Shown: one piece after another, positions 53,175-64,000 of the stretch
How the letters are laid out: every line of letters begins with the position of its first letter
How positions within the stretch are numbered: the stretch's first letter is position 1
Source: JANSXG01 sp024743075
Lineage (GTDB): Bacteria > Planctomycetota > Phycisphaerae > Phycisphaerales > UBA1924
DNA length: 64,000 nt
NCBI GenBank assembly: GCA_042140185.1
Contig: CP159477.1
Coordinates: forward strand, 3,348,001-3,412,000
Direction of reading: 5' to 3'
Notes under the pieces: generated by a model
The model's database searches: none
Told to the model about the DNA's origin: nothing
What the model saw: the letters and a program-made list of their open reading frames with translations, nothing else
Made by a program: the position numbers and the translations under genes

Positions 53175-53644
53175 CGATCCCGCTTCGTCACCTCGGGCAT
53201 CAGCCACTCCGGCAACGCCCGAGGTTTTCCGTTTTGGTCCACGCACGCCAGCGTGGACTTCGCCGTCACCAGCAGCCGGCTCTTGCCGCGTCCGTCCTCG
53301 GCGTCGTGCCACACCTCGTACTCGTGATCGATCCGTGCCCGCCCGCCGCCGACGACTCGGGTGGTGACGACGAGCAGGTCGTCGTAGCGCGCCGGGGACT
53401 TGTAACTCAGCTCCAGTTTCGCCACGACAAGGAACACACCCTCTGCTTCCATCTGCCGGTACGACGGCGTGCCCTCCGGCCCCAGCCGAAGAAGTTCAGT
53501 CCGCCCCATCTCCAGCCACGCCACATACGACGAGTGGTGCGCCACGCTCTGCGGGTCGCACTCGACATAGCGCACGCGCAGCGAGAGATCGCCTTCCGGG
53601 GCGAAGCCGGGTTGGTTGGTTGATAGTTCGGGGCTGTCGGACAT
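53171..53644 (-). CDS. Acyl-CoA thioesterase (4HBT/YbgC-like hotdog)
   Basis: A 157-residue single-hotdog thioesterase. The catalytic region is VRYVECDPQSVAHHSSYVAWLEMGR, where Asp is the catalytic residue, and the nearby YKSPARYDDLLVVTTRV strand is typical. YbgC works with Tol-Pal in some bacteria; a thioesterase of small acyl-CoA is likely. Start at 53644 (MSDSPEL). Its stop overlaps the stop of the convergent dockerin-type gene. Confidence 0.8.
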   Translation of the reverse strand: MSDSPELSTNQPGFAPEGDLSLRVRYVECDPQSVAHHSSYVAWLEMGRTELLRLGPEGTPSYRQMEAEGVFLVVAKLELSYKSPARYDDLLVVTTRVVGGGRARIDHEYEVWHDAEDGRGKSRLLVTAKSTLACVDQNGKPRALPEWLMPEVTKRDR

Positions 53645-53717
53645 GCCGCGAGTGTAGCGATGCCCCGCGATCGCTTTCGGCCGGGCCGCAGGCCCGATCC
53701 AGTACAATCCCCGCCCC

Positions 53718-54443
53718 ATGAGCTTCGGACTCTCTCGCGGCAAGCCGCTCGACATCTCCGGCTACGGCCTCACCGGCGACGACCTCCCGCCCCTGCCCGA
53801 CGACCTACTCCAGAACCCGGAGAAGGCCTGGGTCGACCCGCGCCAGTGGTTCGAGCACCCCGATCGCCCCTTCGAACTCGAGATCGGCTCGGGCAAGGGG
53901 ACCTTTCTGGCCCAGCAGGCGGGTTTGCAGCCGGAGACGAACTTCCTCGGCATCGAGTGGGCACGGGAGTTCTTCTCGTACGCCGCGGACCGGATGAGGC
54001 GGAACCGGACCGAGAACGTGCGGATGCTGCACTTCGACGCGTCGGAGTTCGTGCGCTGGCGCGTGCCGACGGGCATCGTGAAGGTGCTGCACCTGTATTT
54101 CGCCGACCCGTGGCCCAAGCCCAGGCACCACAAGCGGCGCATGGTGCAGGACCAATTCCTCGCCGAGGCCTTCCGCGTCATCCAGCCCGGCGGCGAGCTG
54201 CGAGTCGTGACCGACCACGCCGACTACTGGTCGTGGATGGAAGAGCACTTCGCCCGCTGGTGCGATCCCGCCCACCAGTGGCAGGGCAAGACGATGTGCT
54301 ACGAGCGCCACGACTTCGAGCGCCCGGCCTCCGCCGGCGAGGGCGAGGTCGTGGGCACGAACTTCGAGCGCAAGTACATCGCCGAGGGGCGCACCTTCAA
54401 CGCCGCGATTCTGGTCAGACCCGCAGGATTGGACCTCGCCTGA
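53718..54443 (+). CDS. trmB: tRNA (guanine-N7)-methyltransferase
   Basis: A 241-residue TrmB, methylating G46 of tRNA with SAM. ELEIGSGKGTFL (motif I), LYFADPWPKPRHHKRRM with the DPWPKxRHxKRR signature, and TDHADYWSWM are all present, as is GTNFERKY near the end. Length matches the family. The following gene starts at the last base of its stop codon (TGATG). Confidence 0.93.
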   Translation: MSFGLSRGKPLDISGYGLTGDDLPPLPDDLLQNPEKAWVDPRQWFEHPDRPFELEIGSGKGTFLAQQAGLQPETNFLGIEWAREFFSYAADRMRRNRTENVRMLHFDASEFVRWRVPTGIVKVLHLYFADPWPKPRHHKRRMVQDQFLAEAFRVIQPGGELRVVTDHADYWSWMEEHFARWCDPAHQWQGKTMCYERHDFERPASAGEGEVVGTNFERKYIAEGRTFNAAILVRPAGLDLA

Positions 54444-54784
54444 TGCAACGACCCGGCGCCGACAAGGAGAACATGGAACTGTCGGACTTCCTGTGCGACT
54501 TCTGTCGCACACCGTGGGACGGTACCTTCGCCATGGTCGAGGGGCACCAGGGGAGTCTGATCTGCCAGGACTGCATGACCATCGCCTACGACACGCTGGT
54601 CACGCAGAAGCAGTCGACGGCCCCGGCGGGCGCGAAGTGCACGATGTGCCTCGAAGAGCGCGACGACGCGATGTGGCAGAGCCCGGCCTACGAGGACGCG
54701 GTCATCTGCAAACGATGCTGCAAGCAGGGTGCCGGGCGTCTGCACAAGGACCCGGACGTCGAGTGGAGCAAGCCACCTCAGTAG
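54443..54784 (+). CDS. Small zinc-binding protein with four CxxC motifs
   Basis: A 113-residue protein starting at ATG 54443 (or 54473, MELSDFL). Four pairs are visible: CDFC, CQDC, CTMC and CKRC, spaced so that two Cys4 zinc sites would form, in the manner of ClpX-type or rubredoxin-like fingers. It overlaps trmB by one base, suggesting coupling and perhaps a role in translation or tRNA handling, which is inference from context. No family recognised. Confidence 0.7.
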   Translation: MQRPGADKENMELSDFLCDFCRTPWDGTFAMVEGHQGSLICQDCMTIAYDTLVTQKQSTAPAGAKCTMCLEERDDAMWQSPAYEDAVICKRCCKQGAGRLHKDPDVEWSKPPQ

Positions 54785-54861
54785 CGGCCTGGCGCCTCAG
54801 CCGTCCGGAAACCCCCGAATCGGGACATGCGGCATCCGCGTGCGGCGGTCATGATGTCTCC

Positions 54862-55617
54862 ATGAGCAAATCCGAAGAGACCGTTCCTCTCGCCGACCCC
54901 GAGCATTCGACGCTCGGCACGGTCATCGTGCTGGGCATGATGGGTCTGCTCACGCTTCTTGCTTCCGCCTTCGTGGCGTTCAGCGTCTGGTGGGCCACGG
55001 AGCAGGCCAGCCGCATCGCCACATGGCCATCCACGACGGGGACCGTGCTGTCTTCGCGCGTGGATGCGCAGCGGTCATCGAACCCGAGCCCACGCGCGAC
55101 CGGCAGCACGGTGAAACGCATCCCCCTGGTCGATCGTTCCTACACCGTGAACGGGACCGAGTACACCTTCGACCGGGTCACACCCATGGAGAACGTCTCG
55201 CTGGGTTCGCGCTGGGCCTCGGACATCGTCGCCCGGTACAGACCGCCCAACACGGTCCAGGTCTACTACAACCCCGCCGACCCCGGCGAGTCGTTCATCG
55301 AGCCGGTCTACGACGACACCATGTTCATGATCGCCTTGGGGGCCTGCGCGATGCCCGCGTTCATCGCGCTGCTCACCACGCTCGGCGGCAAGGACAAGTA
55401 TGCGCTGAAGTGGAAGATCCCGGTCATCGCCGGCCTGATCCTCGCCATTGGCGGGGGGGTCAACGCCTGGTACTACTTCAACACCGTGCCTCAGGACCAG
55501 TGGACCAAGAAAGCCGAGATCGCCGGGATGGTCGGCGCCGGAGTCGTCGTGCTGCTCCTGCTGACCGGCGCTGTATTCCGCATCAAGCACATGCGATGGC
55601 GCCGACGCTTCGCCTGA
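54862..55617 (+). CDS. DUF3592-type membrane protein
   Basis: A 251-residue protein with a first transmembrane segment at about 22-46, an extracytoplasmic beta-rich domain (WPSTTGTVLSSRV, VQVYYNPADPGESF) typical of DUF3592 proteins, and further segments at about 152-170, 184-202 and 220-238. DUF3592 members are of unknown function. The VYYNPADPGES motif fixes the family. ATG at 54862 is preceded by a weak ribosome binding site. Confidence 0.75.
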   Translation: MSKSEETVPLADPEHSTLGTVIVLGMMGLLTLLASAFVAFSVWWATEQASRIATWPSTTGTVLSSRVDAQRSSNPSPRATGSTVKRIPLVDRSYTVNGTEYTFDRVTPMENVSLGSRWASDIVARYRPPNTVQVYYNPADPGESFIEPVYDDTMFMIALGACAMPAFIALLTTLGGKDKYALKWKIPVIAGLILAIGGGVNAWYYFNTVPQDQWTKKAEIAGMVGAGVVVLLLLTGAVFRIKHMRWRRRFA

Positions 55618-55626
55618 GCTCCACCT

Positions 55627-56455
55627 TCACTCGTCGCTGTCGTCCTCGTGATCCGCTTGCTCGGACTCGCCGAAGATGCCCGACCCAATCCGCACCATGT
55701 TCGCGCCGCACTCGATGGCCATCTCGTAGTCGCCCGACATGCCCATGGACAGGATGTTGAACCGCCCCTCGCAGAGGTTCAGTTTCACCATCTCGTCGAA
55801 GAGCTCCTTGGTCCGCTCGAAGGTCGCGCGGGTCTCGCCGGGGTCCATCGAGGTCGGGCCCATCGCCATCAGCCCGCGCACCTTCAGGTGTACCAGCGAG
55901 TCGATCTGCTCGGCCAGGTGCTCCGCCGCGGCGACCGCGCAGCCGTACTTCTGCTTCTCGCCCGTGCAGTTCACCTGCACGAGCAGTTCCACTTCCTTGT
56001 CGAGCTTGAAGGCCACCGAGTGGATCTCGTCGACCAGTCGCAGCGAGTCCACCGAGTGGATCAGCCGCGCCGTCTCGACGCACTTGCGCCTTGTTCCGCT
56101 GCAGGTGCCCGATCATGTGCCAGCGTGCCCGGGGCAGCTTCGAGCCGCTGTGCCCCTCGCCCTCGGCGGAGGCGAACAGTTCCATCTCCTGCTCTTCGCC
56201 GATGTTCGGCAGGGCGTCCTCGCGCGACTGCATCTCCTCGAGCATGGCCGCCCGCTGGACGAGCTGCTGCACGCGCGACTCGCCGAAGTCGCGGTGCCCC
56301 AGCCGGTAGAGCTCGCGGATCTGGTCCATCTCCGCGTACTTCGACACCGCCACCACGAGGATCTCGCCCGGTCGTCGCCCGCTCCGCTGCGCGGCGGCGC
56401 CGACCTTGTCCTTCACCTCGCGATACCTGCTCTCCAGAGACATCAGGGCCGTCAT
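55627..56455 (-). CDS. yggS: YggS/PROSC family PLP-binding protein, frameshifted
   Basis: A cytosolic pyridoxal-phosphate homeostasis protein. Lys in ILVVAVSKYAEMDQI holds PLP; GHRDFGESRVQQ and HMIGHLQRNK follow. The next block (ARLIHSVDSLRLVDEIHSVA, VRGLMAMGPTSMD, LSMGMSGDYEMAIECGANMVRIGSGIFG) is in another frame. The frames meet at 56086-56089 in a GCGC run. Restoring two bases there gives NKARKCVE with the family's spacing, and a protein of 276 residues. An insert of about 30 residues lies before HMIGHLQ. AGGAG lies before the ATG. Confidence 0.87.
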
Positions 56456-56634
56456 CCGTGCTCCTCACGCTTCGCGTCATCCGTCAGCGCGGCTCCGCCA
56501 CGCCCGGCCGGAAAAACCGGCTCCGTAAAGGATAGCCGCTGCGACTGGCGACGAGTACCCGCCGTCGACGTCGCCGGTCCGGCCTATCATGGGCTCCGAC
56601 CCCGAATTCCACTCCATCTGCAGGAATCCTGACT

Positions 56635-57120
56635 ATGCCCGAGACCCTCACCGAACGCACCTCGCCCATTCAGCCCGGCGAAACCGCCCCCGACTTCACT
56701 CTCAAGGCCCAGAACAAGGAAGACTGGTCACTCTCAGAGGCCGTCAAGAAGGGCGATGTCGCGATCTGCTTCTACCCGATGGACTTCAGCCCGGTCTGCT
56801 CGACCGAGATGAAGTGCATCACCGACGACTTCGAGAAGTTCGAGCAGGCCGGTGCCCAGGTCGTCGGCGTATCCTGCGATTCGTTCTTCGTCCACGAGGC
56901 CTGGGCGAACCAACTCGGTCTCAAGCAGACCCTGCTCGCCGACATGCACCGCCAGGTCTGCAAGGCCTACGGCTTCTACTGGCCCGATCTGAACATCTCC
57001 TCTCGCGGCACGGTCGTCATCGGCCAGTCCGACGACGGCATCGGCAAGGTCAAAGCCGTCCGGACCCGCGACATCCCGCAGGCGACCACCACCGAAGAAC
57101 TCCTCGAAGCCCTCGGCTGA
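56635..57120 (+). CDS. Peroxiredoxin (AhpC/TSA, Bcp/AhpE-like)
   Basis: A 161-residue thiol peroxidase, reducing H2O2 and organic peroxides. The active motif is PMDFSPVCSTE, with Ser in place of the usual Thr of PxxxTxxC; the peroxidatic Cys is in VCSTE and a second Cys lies six residues later (KCITD). FYWPDLNISSRGTVVIGQ is the C-terminal signature. The second Cys may be a resolving residue but its spacing is not the Bcp CysxxxxCys one. Confidence 0.87.
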   Translation: MPETLTERTSPIQPGETAPDFTLKAQNKEDWSLSEAVKKGDVAICFYPMDFSPVCSTEMKCITDDFEKFEQAGAQVVGVSCDSFFVHEAWANQLGLKQTLLADMHRQVCKAYGFYWPDLNISSRGTVVIGQSDDGIGKVKAVRTRDIPQATTTEELLEALG

Positions 57121-57402
57121 TCAGGAATCCGGCGAGTCCGGCTCGGCGAACGGATCGCTTTCGGGCGATGGCTCGTCGAGCGGGTCTTCGTCGTCGTCTT
57201 TGTCGCGTTCGATCTCGATGCGATACAGGCGGAGCCCGTCTTCTTCCTGGTAGGGCTGCACAACCGGGTTGCCGAACGAGTCCTCGGTGCGTGCGTTGCC
57301 GACGCCGAAGGTGACCTCATCCACATTGCAGGCGGTGAGCATCGCGGCGCCTGTCAGCAGGGCGGTAAAGGCGAGCGGGTTGCGGCGTCGGGCTTGGGTC
57401 AC
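57121..57402 (-). CDS. Small lipoprotein
   Basis: A 93-residue predicted lipoprotein: signal LAFTALLTGAAML, lipobox LTAC (Cys about 25). The rest is short and ends in an acidic Asp/Glu/Pro/Ser tail (DKDDDEDPLDEPSPESDPFA). No family recognised. Its stop directly abuts the stop of the peroxiredoxin gene. Confidence 0.7.
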   Translation of the reverse strand: MTQARRRNPLAFTALLTGAAMLTACNVDEVTFGVGNARTEDSFGNPVVQPYQEEDGLRLYRIEIERDKDDDEDPLDEPSPESDPFAEPDSPDS

Positions 57403-57449
57403 GCTGCTATCGTACGCTCCCCGACACCTCCCGCCCGCGAGCGACCACG

Positions 57450-59099
<1,650 letters not shown>

Positions 59100-59110
59100 A
59101 GGGGAGTCCA

Positions 59111-59938
59111 GTGAACGTCGACCTCACCGGCAAACCCATCCTCATCGCCGGCGCGTCCAGCGGCATCGGTGCCGCCACCGCCATCGCGTGCGCCAAGGCG
59201 GGCATGCCCGTCCTGCTGACCGCGCGACGCGAAGACAAACTCAAGGCGGTCGCCGAGCGCGTCCGTGAATCCGGCGCCGCCGCCGAGTACACCAGCGCCG
59301 ACGTAACCAGCCCCGACGACTGCGAGCGCGCCGTCACCACCTGCGTCGAGCGCTTCGGCTCGATCTACAGCGTCTTCGCCAACGCCGGTTACGGCTTCGA
59401 GGCGACCGTCGCCGACTGCCTCGCCGACGACCCGTCCTCGCCCGACACCGACCGCATCCGCGCCATCTTCGAAACCAACTTCTTCGGCACGCTCAACGCC
59501 ATCCGCCCTGCGATCCCGCGCATGGTCGAAGCGGGTGCGGGCCACGTGCTCATCTGCTCGAGTTCCATCGGCAAGTTCGCCGTGCCGCGCTACGGCCCGT
59601 ACTGCGCGAGCAAGGCGGCGCAATGGCACATCGGTCGCGCGATGAACGCCGAACTGCGCTCAAAGGGCGTGTTCACCTCAACCGTCCACCCCATCGGCAC
59701 GAAGACCGAGTTCTTCGACGAAGCCGCGAAGCGCAGCAACGGCAAGAACCTCGCCGAGAACACGCCGTCGTTCCTCATGCAGCCGCCCGAGAGAGTCGCC
59801 AGGGCGATCGTGAAATGCCTGCGAAAGCCACGCGCCGAGGTATGGACGAACCTGCCCGTCAAAATCCTCGCCGGGCTGTTCACCGCCGCGCCGAACGCGA
59901 CGGACTGGATGCTCCGCGGCGCGGCGAAGGAGCGCTGA
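59111..59938 (+). CDS. Short-chain dehydrogenase (SDR)
   Basis: A 275-residue classical SDR. AGASSGIGAATA (residues 12-23), ANAGYG and the catalytic SSSIGKFAVPRYGPYCASKAA block (Ser, Tyr, Lys) are intact. Starts with GTG at 59111, after GGGGAG at a good distance. The C-terminal part (EVWTNLPVKILAGLFTAAPN) is a membrane-near helix seen in some sterol or fatty-acyl reductases, but the substrate is not known. Confidence 0.85.
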   Translation: MNVDLTGKPILIAGASSGIGAATAIACAKAGMPVLLTARREDKLKAVAERVRESGAAAEYTSADVTSPDDCERAVTTCVERFGSIYSVFANAGYGFEATVADCLADDPSSPDTDRIRAIFETNFFGTLNAIRPAIPRMVEAGAGHVLICSSSIGKFAVPRYGPYCASKAAQWHIGRAMNAELRSKGVFTSTVHPIGTKTEFFDEAAKRSNGKNLAENTPSFLMQPPERVARAIVKCLRKPRAEVWTNLPVKILAGLFTAAPNATDWMLRGAAKER

Positions 59939-62760
59939 TCACCCCACCGGCGCGTACCCCAGTTTCACCTTGTCGGGCGCGTACCCCGACTCATCGAAGA
60001 TGAGCAGCTCGTTCGCGGGCTGCTCTTTCTCGTTCAGCCAGCACTCGGGAAGCCACAGCTCCTTCTGAGGCGGGACCGGCTTGCCGTCGGCGGTCTGCAC
60101 GAAGTAGCGACCGACGTTGCTGCCGTTGAGCATCACCTGCCCCTTGCTCAGCCCCGTCAGGTCGAGCACCAGGGGCCGGTCCTGCTTCGGTGTGGTGAAG
60201 CGGCAGCGCCACCACACAGGGCGACCGCGCTGCTTCTTCGCCGACGTGCCGTTCATCGACGACTTGCTGACCTCCTCGAACCGCTCATCGCCGGGCACCT
60301 CCCACGGCGCGAAGGAGAAGCTGGCCTTCTCCGTCACGTTCGTCGCCAGTTCATACCACGACGCCCGCTTCTTCACCTCGCTCAACGATTTTTCGATCTC
60401 CTCGCTCGGCTCCAGCAGCGCGATCTGCACCGTGTTCTTGCCCTGACGCAGCATCTCACTGTCCAGCACGGCCCGAATCGGCACGCCCGGTTCGATCAGC
60501 ATGACCGGCTCGTCGTTGAGGATCAGCGCGCCCTGCCAGCTCACTTCCTCGAGCACGAACGCCAGTGGCGACTTGCGCCGATGCATGAACGACCAGCTCA
60601 GGCGCGTCGCGCTCGTCTTGTCGCCCCGGTAGGTGTTCAGCACCGGCTTGAAGTGGTCCAGCAGGTCCAGCGGCTCGCCGGTCTCGGTGCTCGCGCTCCC
60701 CGCCTTGAACGCCTTGTAGGCGTAGATGTGCCCGAACAGTCCCTTCGGGCGGCGCAGGTCTGACCGGTCCGATGCCCGCCCGAGGTTGTCCGCCAGCACC
60801 CCAATCGTCTGCTCGCCCTTCCTGAGCGGCAGCGGCAGCAGCCGCTCCGTGGCGCCCGGCCCGTCGCCGACGACGACCGCAGGGTCCTCATCCAAATACA
60901 GGTGCAGCCGGTCGGCCGATTCCAGCATCGCGCAGTTCGTCTTCTTGGTCGCGCTGTTCTTCAGTTCGATCTTCAGCCAGCCGTAGCCCGCCGGCACGCC
61001 CAGCGCATCCATGTTGGTCGGCCCGTCGATCAGCACGAACTGGTCAGCCTTGCCGCTGGTGTGGGGTTCTTCGCCCGCGCGTTCCCACGCGCCGAGCGTG
61101 ATCTTCGATCCGTTCTCCGTCGCGGGCTGCGCGCTCACGGTCGTCAGCTCGCCGGTCCGCCCGATGCTCATGACCGTCTTGTGGCCTTTCGCGTACACCG
61201 GCTCGCCGCCGTCGAGCACCATCGAAGCACCGACCAGCAGCCGCGGCTCGCCCGTCGAGTGATCGAGCATGGCGACATCCGCCTGCTGCTCGCTGAGCAC
61301 GACGACCTTCACGCCCTCGATCGTCTCGACCGATGGTGTCTTGCCCTTGGGCACTTCCACCTCTGCGACCGTCCCATTGATCGACAGCAGCCCTGTCGAA
61401 CCGGCGGTGCCGAAGCACACAAACACCTCGCCGAAGCGCGCGAACGCCCGAAGCGAACAGAAATCCAGCGTCGCGCGCCGAACAGGTGCGTCTTGAGCAG
61501 CACCCACGCCACCGCCGACTTGCCGAGTTCGACTTCCAGGTCCGTCCCGTCCGGGAGCGTTAGCCGAACCGGCTTGTGCTTGCCCTTGGCCGTGTCGTCG
61601 GCGAACACGAACGCCACCGAGCCCTGCGAGCCGCGACAGAAGTCCACGGCGTACCCCGGAGTCTCCGCCTTGCCGGCCGCCCGCTCGCCGGTCTCCTCGT
61701 CGATCACCGCCGGCGCAACCGACGACGGCGACACCATCCCCGGCTGGAAGTCCGGCTCGGTACCTGCCAATACAGAAGCGAACGATGAAGCGAACGTGCA
61801 GAGCCGGCGCACGGTCGCCATGTTCGGATGCTGACGCCCGGCTTCGTCGATGAGATCGCACCCGGCGGTCGAGGTTGTCACCCCCTCCGACGCGCTGAAG
61901 CCCAATCGAGCCCCGCGATGGAAGTTCGAGATGTTGAACTGTCCGCCCGACGCGAGCACCTCGGCGAGCGTCCGCTCGACCATCGCCGCTGTCTTGTGCG
62001 CCGGCGTGTCGATGCCCCAGCGCGTCTCCGTCCCGGCCCGCAGATCACCGATGATCCGCGGCTGGTCGCGCTTCGCCGCACGCAGCTGACGCGTGATCCC
62101 GTGGAGGTTCGCGTACCCGGACCATGTCTCCACCTCGCCTTCGCCGGCGACCATCAGGTTGTTCGTGTTGAAGATCGGCGTCTTGATCGAGCCCTCCCGC
62201 AGGTACCGCGTGAGCGTGGTGAGGTAGGTCGTTGCGAGATCCGGGTCGGCGCACGAGAACTCGTGCTCCGCCTGCACCGCGATGATCGGCCCGCCCGACG
62301 GCGCGCCCTCCTTCCGCTCAGTGACCTGCAGCTTCGCGATCTGTTGGCACAGCGCTCGGATCCAGGTCGAGAGTGCGCTCAGAAACTCCGGGCCGTCCGA
62401 TCGCAGCGACTCCGCCGGGTCCATCGATCCGAGCAGCGTCGAAGGCATGCCGCCGAGGTCCAGCCCGCGCTCCACAACCGGTCCGACCCGCACAATCACG
62501 TGCAGCCCCGCATCGCCGGCCTCGCGCACGAACGCCGCGATGTCCCGGTCGCCCTCAAAGTCCAGCGACTTCGATGTCACCTGATGATGCGCCCAGACCG
62601 CGGGCACCACGATCGTGTTCAGCCCGGAGTTCCGGACAGCCCGCAGCCGGCTCTTCCACAAAGGCCGCGGCACGCCGGCGTACCCGACGGTGCCGGAGAT
62701 GATCCAGTGACGCTTGGAATCGATGAGCAGGGACTGGCCGTCGTTCGAGATCGTCGCCAT
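59939..62760 (-). CDS. GH35-like glycoside hydrolase, frameshifted, with altered active site
   Basis: A 940-residue protein when frames meeting at about 61474-61480 are joined. The N-terminal barrel resembles GH35 beta-galactosidase: PRPLWKSRLRAVRNSGLNTI, VIVRVGPVVERGLDLGGMPS. The acid/base segment reads AVQAEHEFS (Glu167 kept, Asn changed to His166). The nucleophile position reads IIGDLRAGTETRWG, with Asp239 where GH35 has Glu (VTEFWTGWFDHWG). The C-terminal half has jelly-roll domains (VMLNGSNVGRYFV). Because the nucleophile is shorter by one carbon, ordinary retaining activity is doubtful. No signal peptide is seen at the start 62760. Confidence 0.75.
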
Positions 62761-62927
62761 TCGTCGGGTGTGCTTTCGGTCGGGATCGCCCCGGCCGATG
62801 CAAACAAAAGCCAAACAAATGGCCCGTCGCGCCGGGCGAGACCCTAGGCGCGAATGGGCAAAATGTCAAAGAACAGCGTCGATATGCTTCGAAATGACGC
62901 GATCTGTCGCGAAATAGTCCGAAACGG

Positions 62928-64000
62928 TCAGGCGGCTTGCGTCTCGGTACCGAGCAGCGTGAATTCCGCATCGTGGCATGGGTAAAAGTTCGCTCTCGAC
63001 ACATCGACCCCGTCCACCTCGACGATCGAAAGGTCCCGTCGCTCGCTCAACACGAACCTTTTGCAGGGCGCAGAGCGCCACCCCCGCCCGCCCAGGTCTT
63101 CGAGAGGGGCAATCCGCTGCACCGTAGGGCGACACGGGTCAGCGGGGTCCCAGTCCACCACGGCCCCGCTTTCGCCGTTGCTCAGTTTCACCACCGTCCC
63201 CGGCGCGTACGCCGGAACCACCGAGAGCAGCGCCTTGAACACGACCGGGTCGACCCAGTCACGGTAGGGCTCCTCGCGCATCATGCTGAGCGCTTTGACA
63301 GTCGGCACCGGGCCGGCGCTCGGATCGGAGTAGCGCAGCCGGTCGAACAGGTCCGCCACCGTCAGGATCCGCGCGAAGATGTGGATCTCCTCGCCGGCCA
63401 GACCGCGCACCTCATCGCCGCTCTTCCTGCGCGTCGGGAAGCCCGACCCATCAAAGTGCTGGTGGTGATGCAGGATCGCCGCCGCGGCCGGAGCGTCGAG
63501 CCCGCCATGGATCTGCTCGTACCCGAGAATCACGTGGCGTCGGAACTCCGCGTCGCTTTCGTCGTTGGTTCGGTAGAAGCGCTGCAGGGCTTCCTCGTCA
63601 ATCTGCAACAAACCGATGTCGTGCAGCATCGCTCCGACGCCCAGCGCGACCACATCTTTCGCCCGGTGCGGCGCCAGACGTCTTCTCTGGGCGATGAGGT
63701 ACGCATCAAGCTTCAACCCCATCAGCAGGCTCAGGAATGTGACATCCGCCGAGTGACGCAGCAGCGGCCCGTCGCCCTCGCTCATCGCTTGGATGTACAG
63801 CGCCGCGTCCGGCTCGTTGATCAGCGACTGAACGAAGTCGCGGACGGTGTTCCGGTAGGTGAGGTAGTCCAGTTTCGCGTTCGCGTTCGAGCCAAGTCGG
63901 TCGAAGATCTCCGTCAGCATCTTCTGCGTCGCGCCACGCTGCTGCGTGATCTTCGGGCTGATGAACTTCTCGATGAATCGAAGGTCCGGGTACTCGATCC
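62928..64000 (-). CDS. HD-GYP domain protein (5' end outside window)
   Basis: The reading frame is open at the right end of the window; at least 357 residues are seen. An HD-type phosphohydrolase domain is present: GAMLHDIGLL (HD pair) and AILHHHQHFDGSGFPTRR, close to the HHExxDGxGYP signature but with GFP. The C-terminal 90 residues form a PilZ-like or other beta domain (GTVVKLSNGESGAVVDWDPA). HD-GYP enzymes hydrolyse cyclic di-GMP. The visible N-terminal part (RFIEKFISPKITQQRGATQKM) lies upstream of what looks like an internal Met. Confidence 0.82.
   Translation of the reverse strand, partial: IEYPDLRFIEKFISPKITQQRGATQKMLTEIFDRLGSNANAKLDYLTYRNTVRDFVQSLINEPDAALYIQAMSEGDGPLLRHSADVTFLSLLMGLKLDAYLIAQRRRLAPHRAKDVVALGVGAMLHDIGLLQIDEEALQRFYRTNDESDAEFRRHVILGYEQIHGGLDAPAAAAILHHHQHFDGSGFPTRRKSGDEVRGLAGEEIHIFARILTVADLFDRLRYSDPSAGPVPTVKALSMMREEPYRDWVDPVVFKALLSVVPAYAPGTVVKLSNGESGAVVDWDPADPCRPTVQRIAPLEDLGGRGWRSAPCKRFVLSERRDLSIVEVDGVDVSRANFYPCHDAEFTLLGTETQAA

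Overview
The window reads as a stretch of a high-GC planctomycete chromosome, most likely of the class Phycisphaerae. The signs are eight secreted proteins ending in paired dockerin-like DLNxxLxxFG or related modules, a PEP-CTERM-type protein, FG-GAP/HAF/TolB-type repeat proteins, an oversized FliD, and dense GC-rich palindromic repeats between genes. This is inferred from gene content only; there is no rRNA to confirm it. At least eight otherwise intact genes (M17 aminopeptidase, glycogen debranching enzyme, gatB, GxxExxY, a helical periplasmic protein, a vWA protein, yggS and a GH35-like protein) each change frame once in a short GC-rich run, which points to indel errors in the assembly rather than to decay.

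Layout. 0-12.5 kb: a truncated dockerin-type protein, a HIT protein, leucyl aminopeptidase, two small genes, a secreted dockerin protein with a Gly/Asp tail, a TolB-like lipoprotein, an RluA-type pseudouridine synthase, glycogen debranching enzyme, a CxxC membrane protein and a CNNM/CBS transporter. 12.5-14.5 kb: a lower-GC, repeat-rich stretch with two orphan genes. 14.6-20.6 kb: fliD, fliS, holB and an orphan ORF that runs into a REPIN-like repeat. 20.8-27.3 kb: FG-GAP dockerin protein, CtlX-type hydrolase, gatB, a PEP-CTERM protein, repeats and a SUMF1-dockerin protein. 27.4-31.7 kb: a four-gene unit around two ketoacyl synthases, the first lacking all three catalytic residues. 32.4-34.0 kb: a degenerate Sua5 domain fused to an arginine/tyrosine phosphatase, then rpiB.

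34.0-40.1 kb: a tightly packed minus-strand run of six genes: DoxX-like protein, a vWA protein with a TonB-like N-terminus, ExbB, two ExbD proteins and a large helical periplasmic protein. This looks like a proton-motive-force-driven ExbB/ExbD motor whose TonB-like partner carries a von Willebrand A domain instead of a TonB C-terminal domain. It is the best candidate here for an undescribed system. 40.3-64 kb: tRNA-Leu(UAG), more dockerin-type proteins, two nitroreductases, lysS, a phosphofructokinase, two SDRs, trmB, a zinc-binding small protein, yggS, a peroxiredoxin, gpmI, a GH35-like protein and the end of an HD-GYP protein.

Most genes are housekeeping or envelope genes. There are no transposases, phage genes, CRISPR arrays or rRNA genes.
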